This document shows positions 15,582-22,461 of a stretch of DNA of 24,848 nt, one piece after another. Each line of letters begins with the position of its first letter. Within the stretch, counting starts at the first letter, position 1. The notes below the pieces were generated by a model. The model saw only the letters and a program-made list of their open reading frames with translations, did not search any database and was not told where the DNA came from. Position numbers and translations under genes: made by a program. The stretch is taken from positions 1 through 24,848 of IMG/VR virus record IMGVR_UViG_3300022837_000090. One strand, written 5' to 3'. The DNA comes from a virus.

Positions 15582-15944
15582 TTAAGTTATTACTGTAACT
15601 TGCCCTATATTACCAGCTATTGTTAGCGCGTTGGGAGTTAAATTATAGGGATCAAATCCTCCGCCTACTGGGTTCCAACCCCACTGGGTATCTCTACTGC
15701 TGTGATCTCCTGACTCACCTAAACTAGTATCAGGGCGTGGATCACGTAATGCTTGGGGATCGTGTACTGGAAATTCCCCTAATCTGTTCTGTGGCTGATC
15801 TTCGTTCCAACACTCAGGACACGCTTTTATGTTAGTGTCTCTATTCTTAACTACGAGGTTCTTCAACTCTCTTAGTTTGTACTGAAATCCACATACATCG
15901 CAATAAGCAATGGCTTTTTTACTAGAAGCAAATTGAGCGCCCAT
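15582..15944 (-). CDS. Zinc-ribbon protein of the tail/adaptor module (120 aa)
   Basis: Cys15-x2-Cys18 (YCDVCGF) and Cys42-x2-Cys45 (ACPECWN) form a two-knuckle zinc ribbon in the first 50 residues. A Pro/Asp-rich linker (EFPVHDPQALRDPRPD) follows, and the C-terminus is beta-rich and hydrophobic (ALTIAGNIGQVTVIT). Similar proteins are encoded beside adaptor genes in marine podoviruses, so a structural or assembly role is more likely than transcription control. That inference rests on position. Zinc binding is inferred from cysteine spacing. Confidence 0.8.
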   Translation of the reverse strand: MGAQFASSKKAIAYCDVCGFQYKLRELKNLVVKNRDTNIKACPECWNEDQPQNRLGEFPVHDPQALRDPRPDTSLGESGDHSSRDTQWGWNPVGGGFDPYNLTPNALTIAGNIGQVTVIT

Positions 15945-15946
15945 AG

Positions 15947-16633
15947 TTATACGTACCCTATGCGGGGTACAAACCTAGCCGAGGTCTTCTCCCTATCTTC
16001 TCCTGCGGCCATTTCAAACTGCTCGTCATACACAGCTTTTAATAAAGGCACTCGGTCAACCATCTCAGGCAGTTTCATAGCTATATAATAAGCTAATCCC
16101 GCTACCAGACAAGGAAAAAATCTAAAATTCATGTCCGAAGTCTGTATACCACTACCCGCGTCTTGTATACGGCGCATACGCCAGTAGTACAAAACATAAT
16201 CGTCGTTGTCAGGTATAGGCCATAAATTAACTTTAGGAGCGTCGCGTAAACGCTCAATATACATCTGTATAGGTCTACTTTGTGTTAACTTGTTAGGGAT
16301 AGACGCGTAAGTACTCACACTAATACGACTTAGGGTGAGATCAGACTGTGTTGCTGCGTTACCGCTGCCCGTGCGTATCTGTTGTTCTAGCAAGTCTATA
16401 GTGTCTGCGGGCAAGTCATACTGGGTCTGCCCTTTGACTAGATTTATAGTGCCGCTATCTATAGTCCACATGTTAATGCCACGGTTCTGCCACTCAATAG
16501 TAAGCAGGTTCATGGAGCGTCTCGCAGTGCGAAGATCATAACCAGAACGCATTTCACGACCAGCACGTTCAAACGCTTCTTCAGCGATCTCCGTGAAGTC
16601 CATGTCGAATGCGGTAGTTCCTGATGTAGCCAT
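15947..16633 (-). CDS. P22 gp4-like head-tail connector (228 aa)
   Basis: The protein is largely helical at the N-terminus (FTEIAEEAFERAGREMRSGY, then ARRSMNLLTIEWQNRGINMW). A beta region (LVKGQTQYDLPAD) and the motif APKVNLWPIPDNDDY follow, and the C-terminal helix is EDREKTSARFVPRIGYV. This combination matches the connector class related to P22 gp4, which binds under the portal and starts tail assembly. It shares a one-base overlap (TAATG) with the small basic gene upstream. The family call is moderately sure; a role at the head-tail joint is well supported by neighbouring genes. Confidence 0.75.
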   Translation of the reverse strand: MATSGTTAFDMDFTEIAEEAFERAGREMRSGYDLRTARRSMNLLTIEWQNRGINMWTIDSGTINLVKGQTQYDLPADTIDLLEQQIRTGSGNAATQSDLTLSRISVSTYASIPNKLTQSRPIQMYIERLRDAPKVNLWPIPDNDDYVLYYWRMRRIQDAGSGIQTSDMNFRFFPCLVAGLAYYIAMKLPEMVDRVPLLKAVYDEQFEMAAGEDREKTSARFVPRIGYV

Positions 16634-16815
16634 TATTTACCCCATCCTGATTTAGCTTTGACTTTGGCTTTGCTAGAGAGCTTGCCGTAGTGGAACAATT
16701 TTTTAGAGGTTTTAGACATACTTTTTCCAGTCATAAGAGTCCCATCGGGGTGTTTGTGTAGCCCACCCTTATGCTCTTTACCGTCTTTTAAGTAGTGCTT
16801 AACGCCCATACCCAT
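16633..16815 (-). CDS. Small Lys/His-rich protein (60 aa)
   Basis: A very basic protein with KHYLKDGKEHKGGLHKHPDG, TGKSMSKTSKKLFHYGKLS and a Lys-rich C-terminus (AKVKAKSGWGK). The order 'HY-KDG-K, HK-PDG-T, TGK, SK-LFHY, LS-AK' is familiar to me from small proteins of cyanophages and some large marine DNA viruses. Overlaps of one base at both ends (TAATG) couple it to its neighbours. A nucleic-acid-binding or capsid-internal role is possible from charge; nothing catalytic is visible. Confidence 0.8.
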   Translation of the reverse strand: MGMGVKHYLKDGKEHKGGLHKHPDGTLMTGKSMSKTSKKLFHYGKLSSKAKVKAKSGWGK

Positions 16816-17099
16816 TATTTTTTACTCCGCTTAGTAGCTGATACTCGTTTAGGCTTTCCTGCTGGTTGTCCTAACCTTTTCTTTTCAGCTACCTTCTTTT
16901 TCTTCTCGGCGCTAGACATCTCGCCAGAGGTCTTAGGAGTCTTCTCAGATACCCGTTTGCTGGGACGGCAATATGGAGTGCCCCGCCCGTCTCCCTTCTT
17001 TCGACCACAAGCCTTACCAGTGCTAACGTCTTTCCAGTCCTCTTTGAACCAACGCTTTAACGAAGCACCTTTCTCTGTCTTGCGTATCTTCTTACGCAT
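16815..17099 (-). CDS. Small basic protein with WFKEDW motif (94 aa)
   Basis: The central motif LKRWFKEDWKDVSTGKACGR, followed by YCRPSKRVSEKTPKTS, is one I recall from small viral proteins in phages and giant viruses. The two cysteines (CGR, YCRP) are conserved in that pattern as I remember it. The C-terminal 30 residues are almost pure Lys/Ala/Arg, as in DNA-condensing tails. The start at 17099 overlaps the preceding TAA by one base. Function is unknown; DNA binding is inferred from charge. Confidence 0.82.
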   Translation of the reverse strand: MRKKIRKTEKGASLKRWFKEDWKDVSTGKACGRKKGDGRGTPYCRPSKRVSEKTPKTSGEMSSAEKKKKVAEKKRLGQPAGKPKRVSATKRSKK

Positions 17100-17263
17100 T
17101 ACTTACCAGCCTTTTTCTTCCGGCATTTAGCAATGGCTCCCGAGGCGTATGCGGACGGGAACACTTTATATTGCTTCTTTACCTTCTTATAGCACGCGTC
17201 TTTTACAGTACCGCCTTCCTTGTACCCACACGCGCTAGTCTCTTTGCGGTAATAATTACGCAT
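17099..17263 (-). CDS. Small basic protein with FPSAYASGAIAKCRK motif (54 aa)
   Basis: This gene was found by hand. ATG at 17263 overlaps the upstream TAA (TAATG), and the stop TAA at 17099-17101 overlaps the next ATG. The product begins MRNYYRKETSACGYKEGG and has the core QYKVFPSAYASGAIAKCRK, a motif I recall from marine phages and large eukaryotic viruses, often alongside WFKE-type proteins. Here the two motifs lie in adjacent genes. Three cysteines are present. The MRNYY start is shared with the 97-residue protein at 18503-18796. Confidence 0.85.
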   Translation of the reverse strand: MRNYYRKETSACGYKEGGTVKDACYKKVKKQYKVFPSAYASGAIAKCRKKKAGK

Positions 17264-17673
17264 TAGCGCATCTTACAAACTTTGCCGCCACGAGCCATAC
17301 CGTAGCCACGAACTTTAGCCTTTGGCTTATTAGTCATACCACCGGCCATCATTTTCTTAGCGGGTTTATTCTTTGACTTTTTATCAGCCTTCGACTTCTT
17401 ATCCATTTTTAATGCAGCTATAGCCTCTTTAGCCTGTTCGTCAGACATAGGGGCTTCGATAGCACGGCGTGGGGGCTTCGCAGGCATATCCATCGCGGCG
17501 TCTTTCATAACTTCCCCACCTACTTCGTACGCCTTGGCCATTCCACCAGCTTTCATCTTGCCCTTGCCGTCAGCCGCATAGTCGGGAACCATCTTACCGT
17601 CTTTTCCCTTGACCATGTTTAGCTTTCCGCCAGCACTCATCATTTGTTTTGACATAGAACTTCTGTTCATCAT
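17263..17673 (-). CDS. Met/Lys-rich basic protein with CKMR tail (136 aa)
   Basis: The N-terminal half is Met/Gly/Lys-rich (SKQMMSAGGKLNMVKGKDGK). A short helical segment (MSDEQAKEAIAALKMDKKSK) follows and then a Lys-rich linker. The C-terminus ends PAKKMMAGGMTNK...GGKVCKMR, which parallels the end of the upstream gene. GGTAGGTAAC lies before the tandem ATG codons at 17673 and 17670. The shared tail suggests duplication of a short terminal module, or a tag recognised during virion assembly. Function unknown. Confidence 0.8.
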   Translation of the reverse strand: MMNRSSMSKQMMSAGGKLNMVKGKDGKMVPDYAADGKGKMKAGGMAKAYEVGGEVMKDAAMDMPAKPPRRAIEAPMSDEQAKEAIAALKMDKKSKADKKSKNKPAKKMMAGGMTNKPKAKVRGYGMARGGKVCKMR

Positions 17674-17682
17674 GTTACCTAC

Positions 17683-18492
17683 CTATCTCATTTTGCAGGC
17701 ACGTATGCCTTTGGTTGCTTTGCCAACACCGCGAACCGAACCGCCGTCACGGTACTTTTTAGTCATTTCACCGCTCATCATTTTCTTAGCAGGTTTCTGT
17801 ACTTCGCCGCGTTTTTTGCTGTTCATGTAATCGGTTAGAGACTGCCCCTCTCCTAGGTCTGAAGCGAGTACAGCGGCCATCTTCCTGCCGTTCTTGCTAT
17901 AGTAATCCTCACCCGCAGCGCGAGCTTCTCTTAGACTCTTATAATCTTCCCAAGTATCCTTCTTAGGCACGTCTTGCGGTGCCTTAACTTGCTTAGGAGG
18001 TCTAGTAACGCTAGTTGCACTCTTGGCTGACGCAGTTTTCTGCTCATTACCAGAGGCGGTTACTTTCTGGTTAGCATCCATCTTAGCACTGTCACGCCGC
18101 AGCTTACCTAAGTCAGTACCTTTACCTTCAACTGCTTTAGGCTGCGCTGTAAAGTTGCCAGTTGATTTCTTAGCAGGGGTAGCGGGCTTCTTGTAGTCAG
18201 ACGCTATTGAATCACTAAGTGCGCCTCCTACTTTAGGTACGCCAACTGCGGTAGCCGCAGTTGCGACACCTGCGCCAAATCGTTTACGTCCGCTACGGAC
18301 TGCACTAGCAGTAGGTTTATTACCCCTTGGGTCATTTTTTGCGCGGTTTTTTGCGCCCCTTGGTGTTTTGCCCACTGCGCCCGATGTTTTTTTCTCGACA
18401 TCTCGCGCTTTCTCTACGGCTTTTTTGCCAAATTTTTTAACTGCTTTGGTGATACCCATTCGGGCTATTGCTGCTAATATTGGTAACGCCAT
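17683..18492 (-). CDS. Lys/Ala-rich basic protein with CKMR tail (269 aa)
   Basis: I chose the ATG at 18492 (MALPILAAIARMGITKAVKK) because GGTAGGTG lies upstream and it clears the preceding gene by ten bases; a longer frame from 18567 would overlap that gene. The first 12 residues are hydrophobic, the rest is Lys/Ala/Pro-rich and looks disordered (RGAKNRAKNDPRGNKP, PATPAKKSTG). A helical patch near 200-235 (TWEDYKSLREARAAGEDYYS) precedes a C-terminal tail PAKKMMSGEMTKKY...GIRACKMR shared with the next gene. Overall it resembles histone-like or capsid-internal basic proteins. No enzymatic motif is present. Confidence 0.8.
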   Translation of the reverse strand: MALPILAAIARMGITKAVKKFGKKAVEKARDVEKKTSGAVGKTPRGAKNRAKNDPRGNKPTASAVRSGRKRFGAGVATAATAVGVPKVGGALSDSIASDYKKPATPAKKSTGNFTAQPKAVEGKGTDLGKLRRDSAKMDANQKVTASGNEQKTASAKSATSVTRPPKQVKAPQDVPKKDTWEDYKSLREARAAGEDYYSKNGRKMAAVLASDLGEGQSLTDYMNSKKRGEVQKPAKKMMSGEMTKKYRDGGSVRGVGKATKGIRACKMR

Positions 18493-18502
18493 TTCTATAC
18501 AC

Positions 18503-18796
18503 CTACCATTTTGATTTGTCGGCCCAGTAAGCTGCGGAGGATTTACCCTTAGCAATGTTCTTACCATGCCTAGATTTAAAAGATTTGCGCTTGGCTTTCA
18601 TTTTTGCGGATTCGCCAGACTTAGGCTTACCTGCTGTTGACGCACCTTGCTCTCCATAACGGATTACCTTCTCTTTACCATTCTCACACGCTTTAACTAC
18701 GTGAGATTTCTTGGGGTGAGAAGGCGTGCGTTTGGGGGAGTTGCAAGACATACTCTTCTTATCAACTTTACCCCCTTTAGCGTAGTAATTACGCAC
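18503..18796 (-). CDS. Small basic protein with RRKSF-KSRHGKNIAKGKSSAAYW motif, GTG start (97 aa)
   Basis: The likely start is GTG at 18796, giving MRNYYAKGGKVDKK; the same MRNYY opening in a nearby gene supports this choice over the internal Met16. The core is a cysteine segment (VVKACENGKEKVIRYGEQGA) followed by RKSFKSRHGKNIAKGKSSAA and YWADKSKW at the end. I recall this order from a family widespread in T4-like cyanophages and other marine phages; no function is known to me. The protein is strongly basic. It follows the previous stop by one base, so translational coupling probably compensates for a weak ribosome-binding site. Confidence 0.83.
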   Translation of the reverse strand: MRNYYAKGGKVDKKSMSCNSPKRTPSHPKKSHVVKACENGKEKVIRYGEQGASTAGKPKSGESAKMKAKRKSFKSRHGKNIAKGKSSAAYWADKSKW

Positions 18797-18797
18797 G

Positions 18798-19076
18798 TTA
18801 GCTGTAAAACACGGTCATGGCGGTGATATTGGTTTTAGTCTCAATCCATACATCATCCTGAAAACGTACCCCAAAATCAGGGATGTTAACGGAATGAGAG
18901 TCATCAGCTATAAAATCAAGATCGAGTAGCGTAGGGCCACCGTCGCCATTAGTTAGGGTTAATCTACCCGCCCCAACGTTACTAGTTAAAACTTGAACTT
19001 GGCGTATACGCGCAGGGCCAACGGCTAGGGAGCCATCAGCGGTTACGCGTTTTGCGGAAATATCAGAACTAGACAT
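18798..19076 (-). CDS. Small beta-rich protein (92 aa)
   Basis: The sequence alternates hydrophobic and polar residues (ARIRQVQVLTSNVGAGRLTL, TLLDLDFIADDSHSVNI, VWIETKTNITAMTVFYS), as in a small beta-sandwich. There is no membrane helix or cysteine. GGAGAC precedes the ATG at 19076. It is the second gene after the post-capsid terminator and lies before the basic cluster. A virion decoration or head-completion role is possible but not shown by any motif. Confidence 0.82.
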   Translation of the reverse strand: MSSSDISAKRVTADGSLAVGPARIRQVQVLTSNVGAGRLTLTNGDGGPTLLDLDFIADDSHSVNIPDFGVRFQDDVWIETKTNITAMTVFYS

Positions 19077-19088
19077 ATAAGTCTCCTA

Positions 19089-19298
19089 TTAACTAAGAGC
19101 TGCGCCAATAGCAGTGACCCAAGCAGCGCCAGTGTTAATAACAATGCAGTATTCGTCGTCACCTGCGCCGTTATCGCTGACCATATAAGTAGTACCTACA
19201 GCAACATCACCAAAAGCTGGGAGGTCAGCAGTAGCTACAACGGGGATTTGAAAGCCATTATCCGAACGGACTGGGCCTGAAAAAGTGGTTTTAGCCAT
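19089..19298 (-). CDS. Small protein, first gene after the capsid terminator (69 aa)
   Basis: It starts MAKTTFSGPVRSDNGFQIP, an opening I recall from marine-phage structural proteins, and continues with TTYMVSDNGAGDDEYCIVIN. It is beta-rich with one cysteine. A weak Shine-Dalgarno (GTGAGAAC) overlaps a 12-bp palindrome just upstream. It would be the first gene expressed from the putative promoter near 19391-19420. Function unknown. Confidence 0.8.
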   Translation of the reverse strand: MAKTTFSGPVRSDNGFQIPVVATADLPAFGDVAVGTTYMVSDNGAGDDEYCIVINTGAAWVTAIGAALS

Positions 19299-19307
19299 TA
19301 TAAAGTT

Positions 19308-19319
19308 CTCACATGTGAG
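19308..19319. promoter_or_regulatory. 12-bp perfect palindrome upstream of a start codon
   Basis: CTCACATGTGAG is a perfect inverted repeat located 10 bases upstream of the ATG at 19298. It overlaps the only ribosome-binding-like sequence there, so it could be an operator or could mask translation. It may also be chance. Confidence 0.35.
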
Positions 19320-19390
19320 TTAAGGCAAATCTGTCTACATGTCGTCAGTCGGGTCTGTCAGATTCACCGGATTGTTTCCCGATATATGAG

Positions 19391-19420
19391 AACATATCAC
19401 AGTGTGTATGTTTAAGTCAA
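19391..19420 (-). promoter_or_regulatory. Candidate sigma70-type promoter after the capsid terminator
   Basis: On the minus strand TTGACT (19415-19420) is followed after 18 bases by TATGTT (19391-19396), a fair match to -35 and -10 boxes. It lies directly downstream of the terminator and upstream of the next gene, in the only sizeable gap of the window. The match is imperfect, and phage-specific promoters could differ. Confidence 0.4.
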
Positions 19421-19424
19421 ACAT

Positions 19425-19448
19425 AAAAAAGGGGGCCGAAGCCCCCTT
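19425..19448 (-). terminator. Rho-independent terminator after the major capsid gene
   Basis: On the minus strand AAGGGGGC-TTCG-GCCCCC is followed by TTTTTT. This is a GC-rich hairpin with a stable UUCG tetraloop and a U-tract, 20 bases past the capsid stop codon. It would end or attenuate transcripts of the head genes and so favour high capsid expression relative to downstream genes. Confidence 0.93.
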
Positions 19449-19467
19449 AGTACAGCATGTTACTACG

Positions 19468-20376
19468 CTATGAAGCGCCGGGTGATCCGTAGACACCCAA
19501 TGGATCAGAAACGCCAAACGAATAACGCTCACGAGCCTTGTAACGGCTGTTGCCAGTATCGAAGTCCGCGTCCATAGAAGTAGCCATTGGGCTACGAACG
19601 AAGTGCTTCAGGCCGTTAGGTACGTCAGTCATCAGGAACCAACCATCAGTGTCGGTCAGGTAATGATTTACTGAGTAGCCTTGTGGTACAGCGCCGTTGG
19701 TCATAATGGCGTTGATGTCGTTGTCGGCAGTTCCTACACGACCTTCAGTCTCAAGCAAACGAGTTGCAACAAACTGTAAGGAAGGTGGGATAACTAGCTT
19801 CTTAGGCTTGGCCGCGATCAAAAGACCACGCTCATCGGTATAGCCAGCGATCTGAATGATAGCTGCTTCCAAAGAAGTTTCGTTAAGGTCAGCCGCAACC
19901 GTAGGACGGTTAGAGTTAACACCACCGCTAACCAGAGGGTGAGAAGTAGAGCATAGAACCTGCCCATCACCGTAGGTAGTGCCAGCAAAAGCGTTGTTCA
20001 GGATGTCTGCGCCTTTAACTTGCTTGGTGTACGCCATAGCGCGAGCCAGTGCTTTGGTATAACGAGATGACAGAGAGTCATACAAGTTATCTTCAATCGC
20101 TTCTTCAGTGATTGAGAAACCCATTGCAACGGTCTCATGAGTGTAGCGAGCAGTAAATGCTTCCTGCGCGTTATCATACTCAATTGCAGAACCTTCCGCC
20201 TTAGTTGGGGCAGAGCCAAAACCAGACAGTTTAGTTTCTTCTTCAAAAGAACGATCAGAGGTTTCAGTCTCGAAAATCTCTTTATGCTCTTCACCATACT
20301 TCGCGTATTCCAAACCAAATAGTGCGTTTAGACCGGGGAGTAGCTCTTTAAGTAATTGACTTCTTGAAATAGCCAT
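19468..20376 (-). CDS. Major capsid protein, Mu gpT-like HK97 fold (302 aa)
   Basis: This gene builds the icosahedral shell. Recognisable segments are the N-terminal LLPGLNALFGLEYAKYGEEH, the central YTHETVAMGFSITEEAIEDN followed by YTKALARAMAYTKQVKGAD, the TSHPLVSGG loop, and the C-terminal DADFDTGNSRYKARERYSFG. This order matches gpT-type capsid proteins of Mu-like and marine phages. The length is typical. It has a good ribosome-binding site (GGAGAATAACTAG) and is followed by a strong terminator, consistent with high expression. Placement after scaffold and decoration-like genes supports the call. Confidence 0.87.
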   Translation of the reverse strand: MAISRSQLLKELLPGLNALFGLEYAKYGEEHKEIFETETSDRSFEEETKLSGFGSAPTKAEGSAIEYDNAQEAFTARYTHETVAMGFSITEEAIEDNLYDSLSSRYTKALARAMAYTKQVKGADILNNAFAGTTYGDGQVLCSTSHPLVSGGVNSNRPTVAADLNETSLEAAIIQIAGYTDERGLLIAAKPKKLVIPPSLQFVATRLLETEGRVGTADNDINAIMTNGAVPQGYSVNHYLTDTDGWFLMTDVPNGLKHFVRSPMATSMDADFDTGNSRYKARERYSFGVSDPLGVYGSPGAS

Positions 20377-20380
20377 CTAG

Positions 20381-20995
20381 TTATTCTCCTACGATGCCTG
20401 TACCCATTTGATGGTACGGAAGGTTAAATTTAACCAAGACATCAGTCTTAGCGTCGCCAATGGCAGAACCAGCTTTAGTTACAAAACCAATTACTTTGAA
20501 TGCCTTAGTTGCGGTGGCAGTAGTAGCATCCAGAGCAATGTTAGACTTACCAGTGGTAGTGTTTACAGAAGTAGTAGCATTCTGCGCACCAGTTAGGGGA
20601 GCATTGTGGCCAAGAGCAGTCTGAGCAATAGCGCCATCAGCTTGTACTTGGAAAGTTACGCCCGGATCAGTTACTACATAAGCAGTAGCGTTAGCAGTGC
20701 CTGTTGGGTAGTACTGAGCGAAGATCAACTGACCTTCAGCGTTGATGTATTCACAACCAACGAACACACCCAGAGCACCGATACCGTTGCCGCCAAGGTT
20801 GTTAGTAGTTGCATCTGCACCAGTGCCAGAAGCAAGTTGGACGTATCCCGCGCTTAGTTCAACAAGAGAACCGTAGCCGATGTTCTGGGCTACGCCAGCG
20901 GGGGTAATAAGAAAAGCGTCACGGGCACCAGAATAAGGTGTACCGTCAGCTTTACGTACGGGAACAAACCCGTATGGAGAGGCTGTAGTTGCCAT
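20381..20995 (-). CDS. Capsid-associated structural protein (204 aa)
   Basis: It starts MATTASPYGFVPVRKADGTP and contains LGVFVGCEYINAEGQLIFAQ and YYPTGTANATAYVVTDPGVT, a pattern I recall from marine-phage structural proteins encoded next to the capsid gene. It is Thr/Ala/Gly-rich and beta-like, with no membrane segment. Four bases separate it from the capsid gene, so both would be made together. A head decoration or stabilising role is likely, but the exact function is not visible. AGGTGA lies before the ATG. Confidence 0.82.
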   Translation of the reverse strand: MATTASPYGFVPVRKADGTPYSGARDAFLITPAGVAQNIGYGSLVELSAGYVQLASGTGADATTNNLGGNGIGALGVFVGCEYINAEGQLIFAQYYPTGTANATAYVVTDPGVTFQVQADGAIAQTALGHNAPLTGAQNATTSVNTTTGKSNIALDATTATATKAFKVIGFVTKAGSAIGDAKTDVLVKFNLPYHQMGTGIVGE

Positions 20996-21021
20996 TTATT
21001 TCACCTATAAATAGAGTTAAG

Positions 21022-21474
21022 TTATGACCCATTACCAAAGGTAACAGTCGATCTGCGGTCGTTAAACAACGGCATTCGGGGGTCGTTTTCTCGCATCAGG
21101 CCGTTGTCAACTGATTGCATTTGCGCCTTACTCTGATCATTATAGTAAGTGTTACGCTCTTCAACCATTTCGACAGGAGCCTTACATAGCATTAAACCAC
21201 CGATTATCAAGTTGTCTTTGAACTTTTCGTTCTCAATAGATACAAGAGTAATCTCTGGGTGATCTGTCGCTTTTACTGGCTCCCAACCTTCGCGTAGTTT
21301 TGAGGATACATTAGTGGCATCGACGTTACCTTGCGTGCTTACACGAATCCAGCGAAATGCGTAGCCCGACTCGGGATTAGGAGAAGGTAATACTTCTGGC
21401 CTAGTCCAAGCCGATTTGCGGGCCGTTTTTTCACGGGTAACTTCTTCACGTTTAATTCTGTTCTCTGCCATCAT
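21022..21474 (-). CDS. Conserved head-module protein of unknown function (150 aa)
   Basis: The N-terminus is charged (NRIKREEVTREKTARKSAW). A conserved-looking middle follows (YAFRWIRVSTQGNVDATNVS, then KLREGWEPVKATDHPE), and a helical C-terminal part includes LMLCKAPVEMVEERNTYY. The ATG overlaps the scaffold stop (ATGA type); a second ATG three bases later is equally possible, and GAGGAAAG lies upstream of both. Its constant place between scaffold and capsid genes in related phages, as I remember them, suggests a head-assembly factor. No catalytic motif is present. Confidence 0.82.
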   Translation of the reverse strand: MMAENRIKREEVTREKTARKSAWTRPEVLPSPNPESGYAFRWIRVSTQGNVDATNVSSKLREGWEPVKATDHPEITLVSIENEKFKDNLIIGGLMLCKAPVEMVEERNTYYNDQSKAQMQSVDNGLMRENDPRMPLFNDRRSTVTFGNGS

Positions 21475-22451
21475 ACTTTCCTCATCTCTTCTGCAACCTT
21501 TTTGGCGTATAAGTCTAGGGGTACCCCAAGTTTTTTAGCTATAGCCACCTGTGTCTGCGTTAATCGCACCTTTCGGGGTGCTGTGCTCCGCGTAGCGGGT
21601 GCAACCACATTAGACTGTCGCTTACTTGGTCTTTCCTCTAACTCTTCAGTTTCCCCAAATTCTTCAGGGAAGGTATTTCGCATACGAGCATTAATAGTCT
21701 CGTAGTAATCATCACTAGTGGTGTCCACACCTTGCTTAACCAGCTTACTGTGTACACCCATAGCATAAGCTGTCATCTCATCATCAGAACCGAACCAAGA
21801 ATTTTCACTTGCCCAATCGGACGCTTTGGTATCTGGCTGAATCGGAGCCTCTTGGGGTATTTGTACAGGAATCTCCGCTTGTTGTAAAGTCTCTGGCTCA
21901 AAATCTCCTAGTTTATCTGCCTTTATCTTAGCGTTCGTTAGTTTATCTTGTGCATCTAGCAGTTTATCTGCGTCTCCAGCTTCATACGCTCGTTTGTATG
22001 CCCGCTTTGCAGCTAATACTTCTATCGCTGAATTCTTTTTAGCTTGTTCTAGTAAGGCTGCTTGATTCTTTTCTACGCTACCTTTTAGCTTGTTATTCTC
22101 ATCAACAAGTGTCTTGGCAAACGCTTCCATTTCTTGACGTTCCCGCTGTGATGCTTCTTTAGCACGTCTTTCGTCATGGTAACCTTTACTGAAGTGTTGG
22201 ATGCGCTTGCGTACTTTGTCCGAGTAATCTTCTAACTCGTCGTCAGTAAGGTCTTCTGGGGGCTTAGATGCTTTGCGGCCCCTATCAGCTTTCGGCGTAT
22301 CATCAACAACCTCAACCTCAACCTCAATTTCTTCTGACGCAACTTCTTCTGACGCAACTTCTCCTATTTTTAGGGCACTAGAACTTTCTACCTCTATACC
22401 TTTATCCTCTTGTTCGTCAGGAAAGGTGTACTCTACTTTTTCAAATCCCAT
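21471..22451 (-). CDS. Scaffold-like capsid assembly protein (326 aa)
   Basis: I chose ATG at 22451 because GAGGAG lies six bases upstream; the frame extends ten codons further back into the end of the preceding gene. The first 60 residues are very acidic (EEVASEEIEVEVEVVDD). About 75-200 is charged coiled coil (KVRKRIQHFSKGYHDERRAK, MEAFAKTLVDENNKLKGSVE). A Gln/Pro-rich linker and a basic C-terminus (TAPRKVRLTQTQVAIAKKLG) follow; a basic end is typical where scaffolds bind capsid protein. Position between the portal/co-chaperonin genes and the capsid genes supports the call. No protease motif is seen. Confidence 0.78.
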   Translation of the reverse strand: MGFEKVEYTFPDEQEDKGIEVESSSALKIGEVASEEVASEEIEVEVEVVDDTPKADRGRKASKPPEDLTDDELEDYSDKVRKRIQHFSKGYHDERRAKEASQRERQEMEAFAKTLVDENNKLKGSVEKNQAALLEQAKKNSAIEVLAAKRAYKRAYEAGDADKLLDAQDKLTNAKIKADKLGDFEPETLQQAEIPVQIPQEAPIQPDTKASDWASENSWFGSDDEMTAYAMGVHSKLVKQGVDTTSDDYYETINARMRNTFPEEFGETEELEERPSKRQSNVVAPATRSTAPRKVRLTQTQVAIAKKLGVPLDLYAKKVAEEMRKV

Positions 22452-22461
22452 TATATACTCC

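Noticed and set aside
18493-18567. 25-codon N-terminal extension of the 269-residue basic gene
   Set aside because: It would overlap the end of the upstream gene by 65 bases, while the ATG at 18492 has a ribosome-binding sequence and standard spacing.
19335-19532. 65-residue minus-strand frame over the terminator
   Set aside because: It overlaps the capsid C-terminus in another frame and runs through the terminator hairpin.
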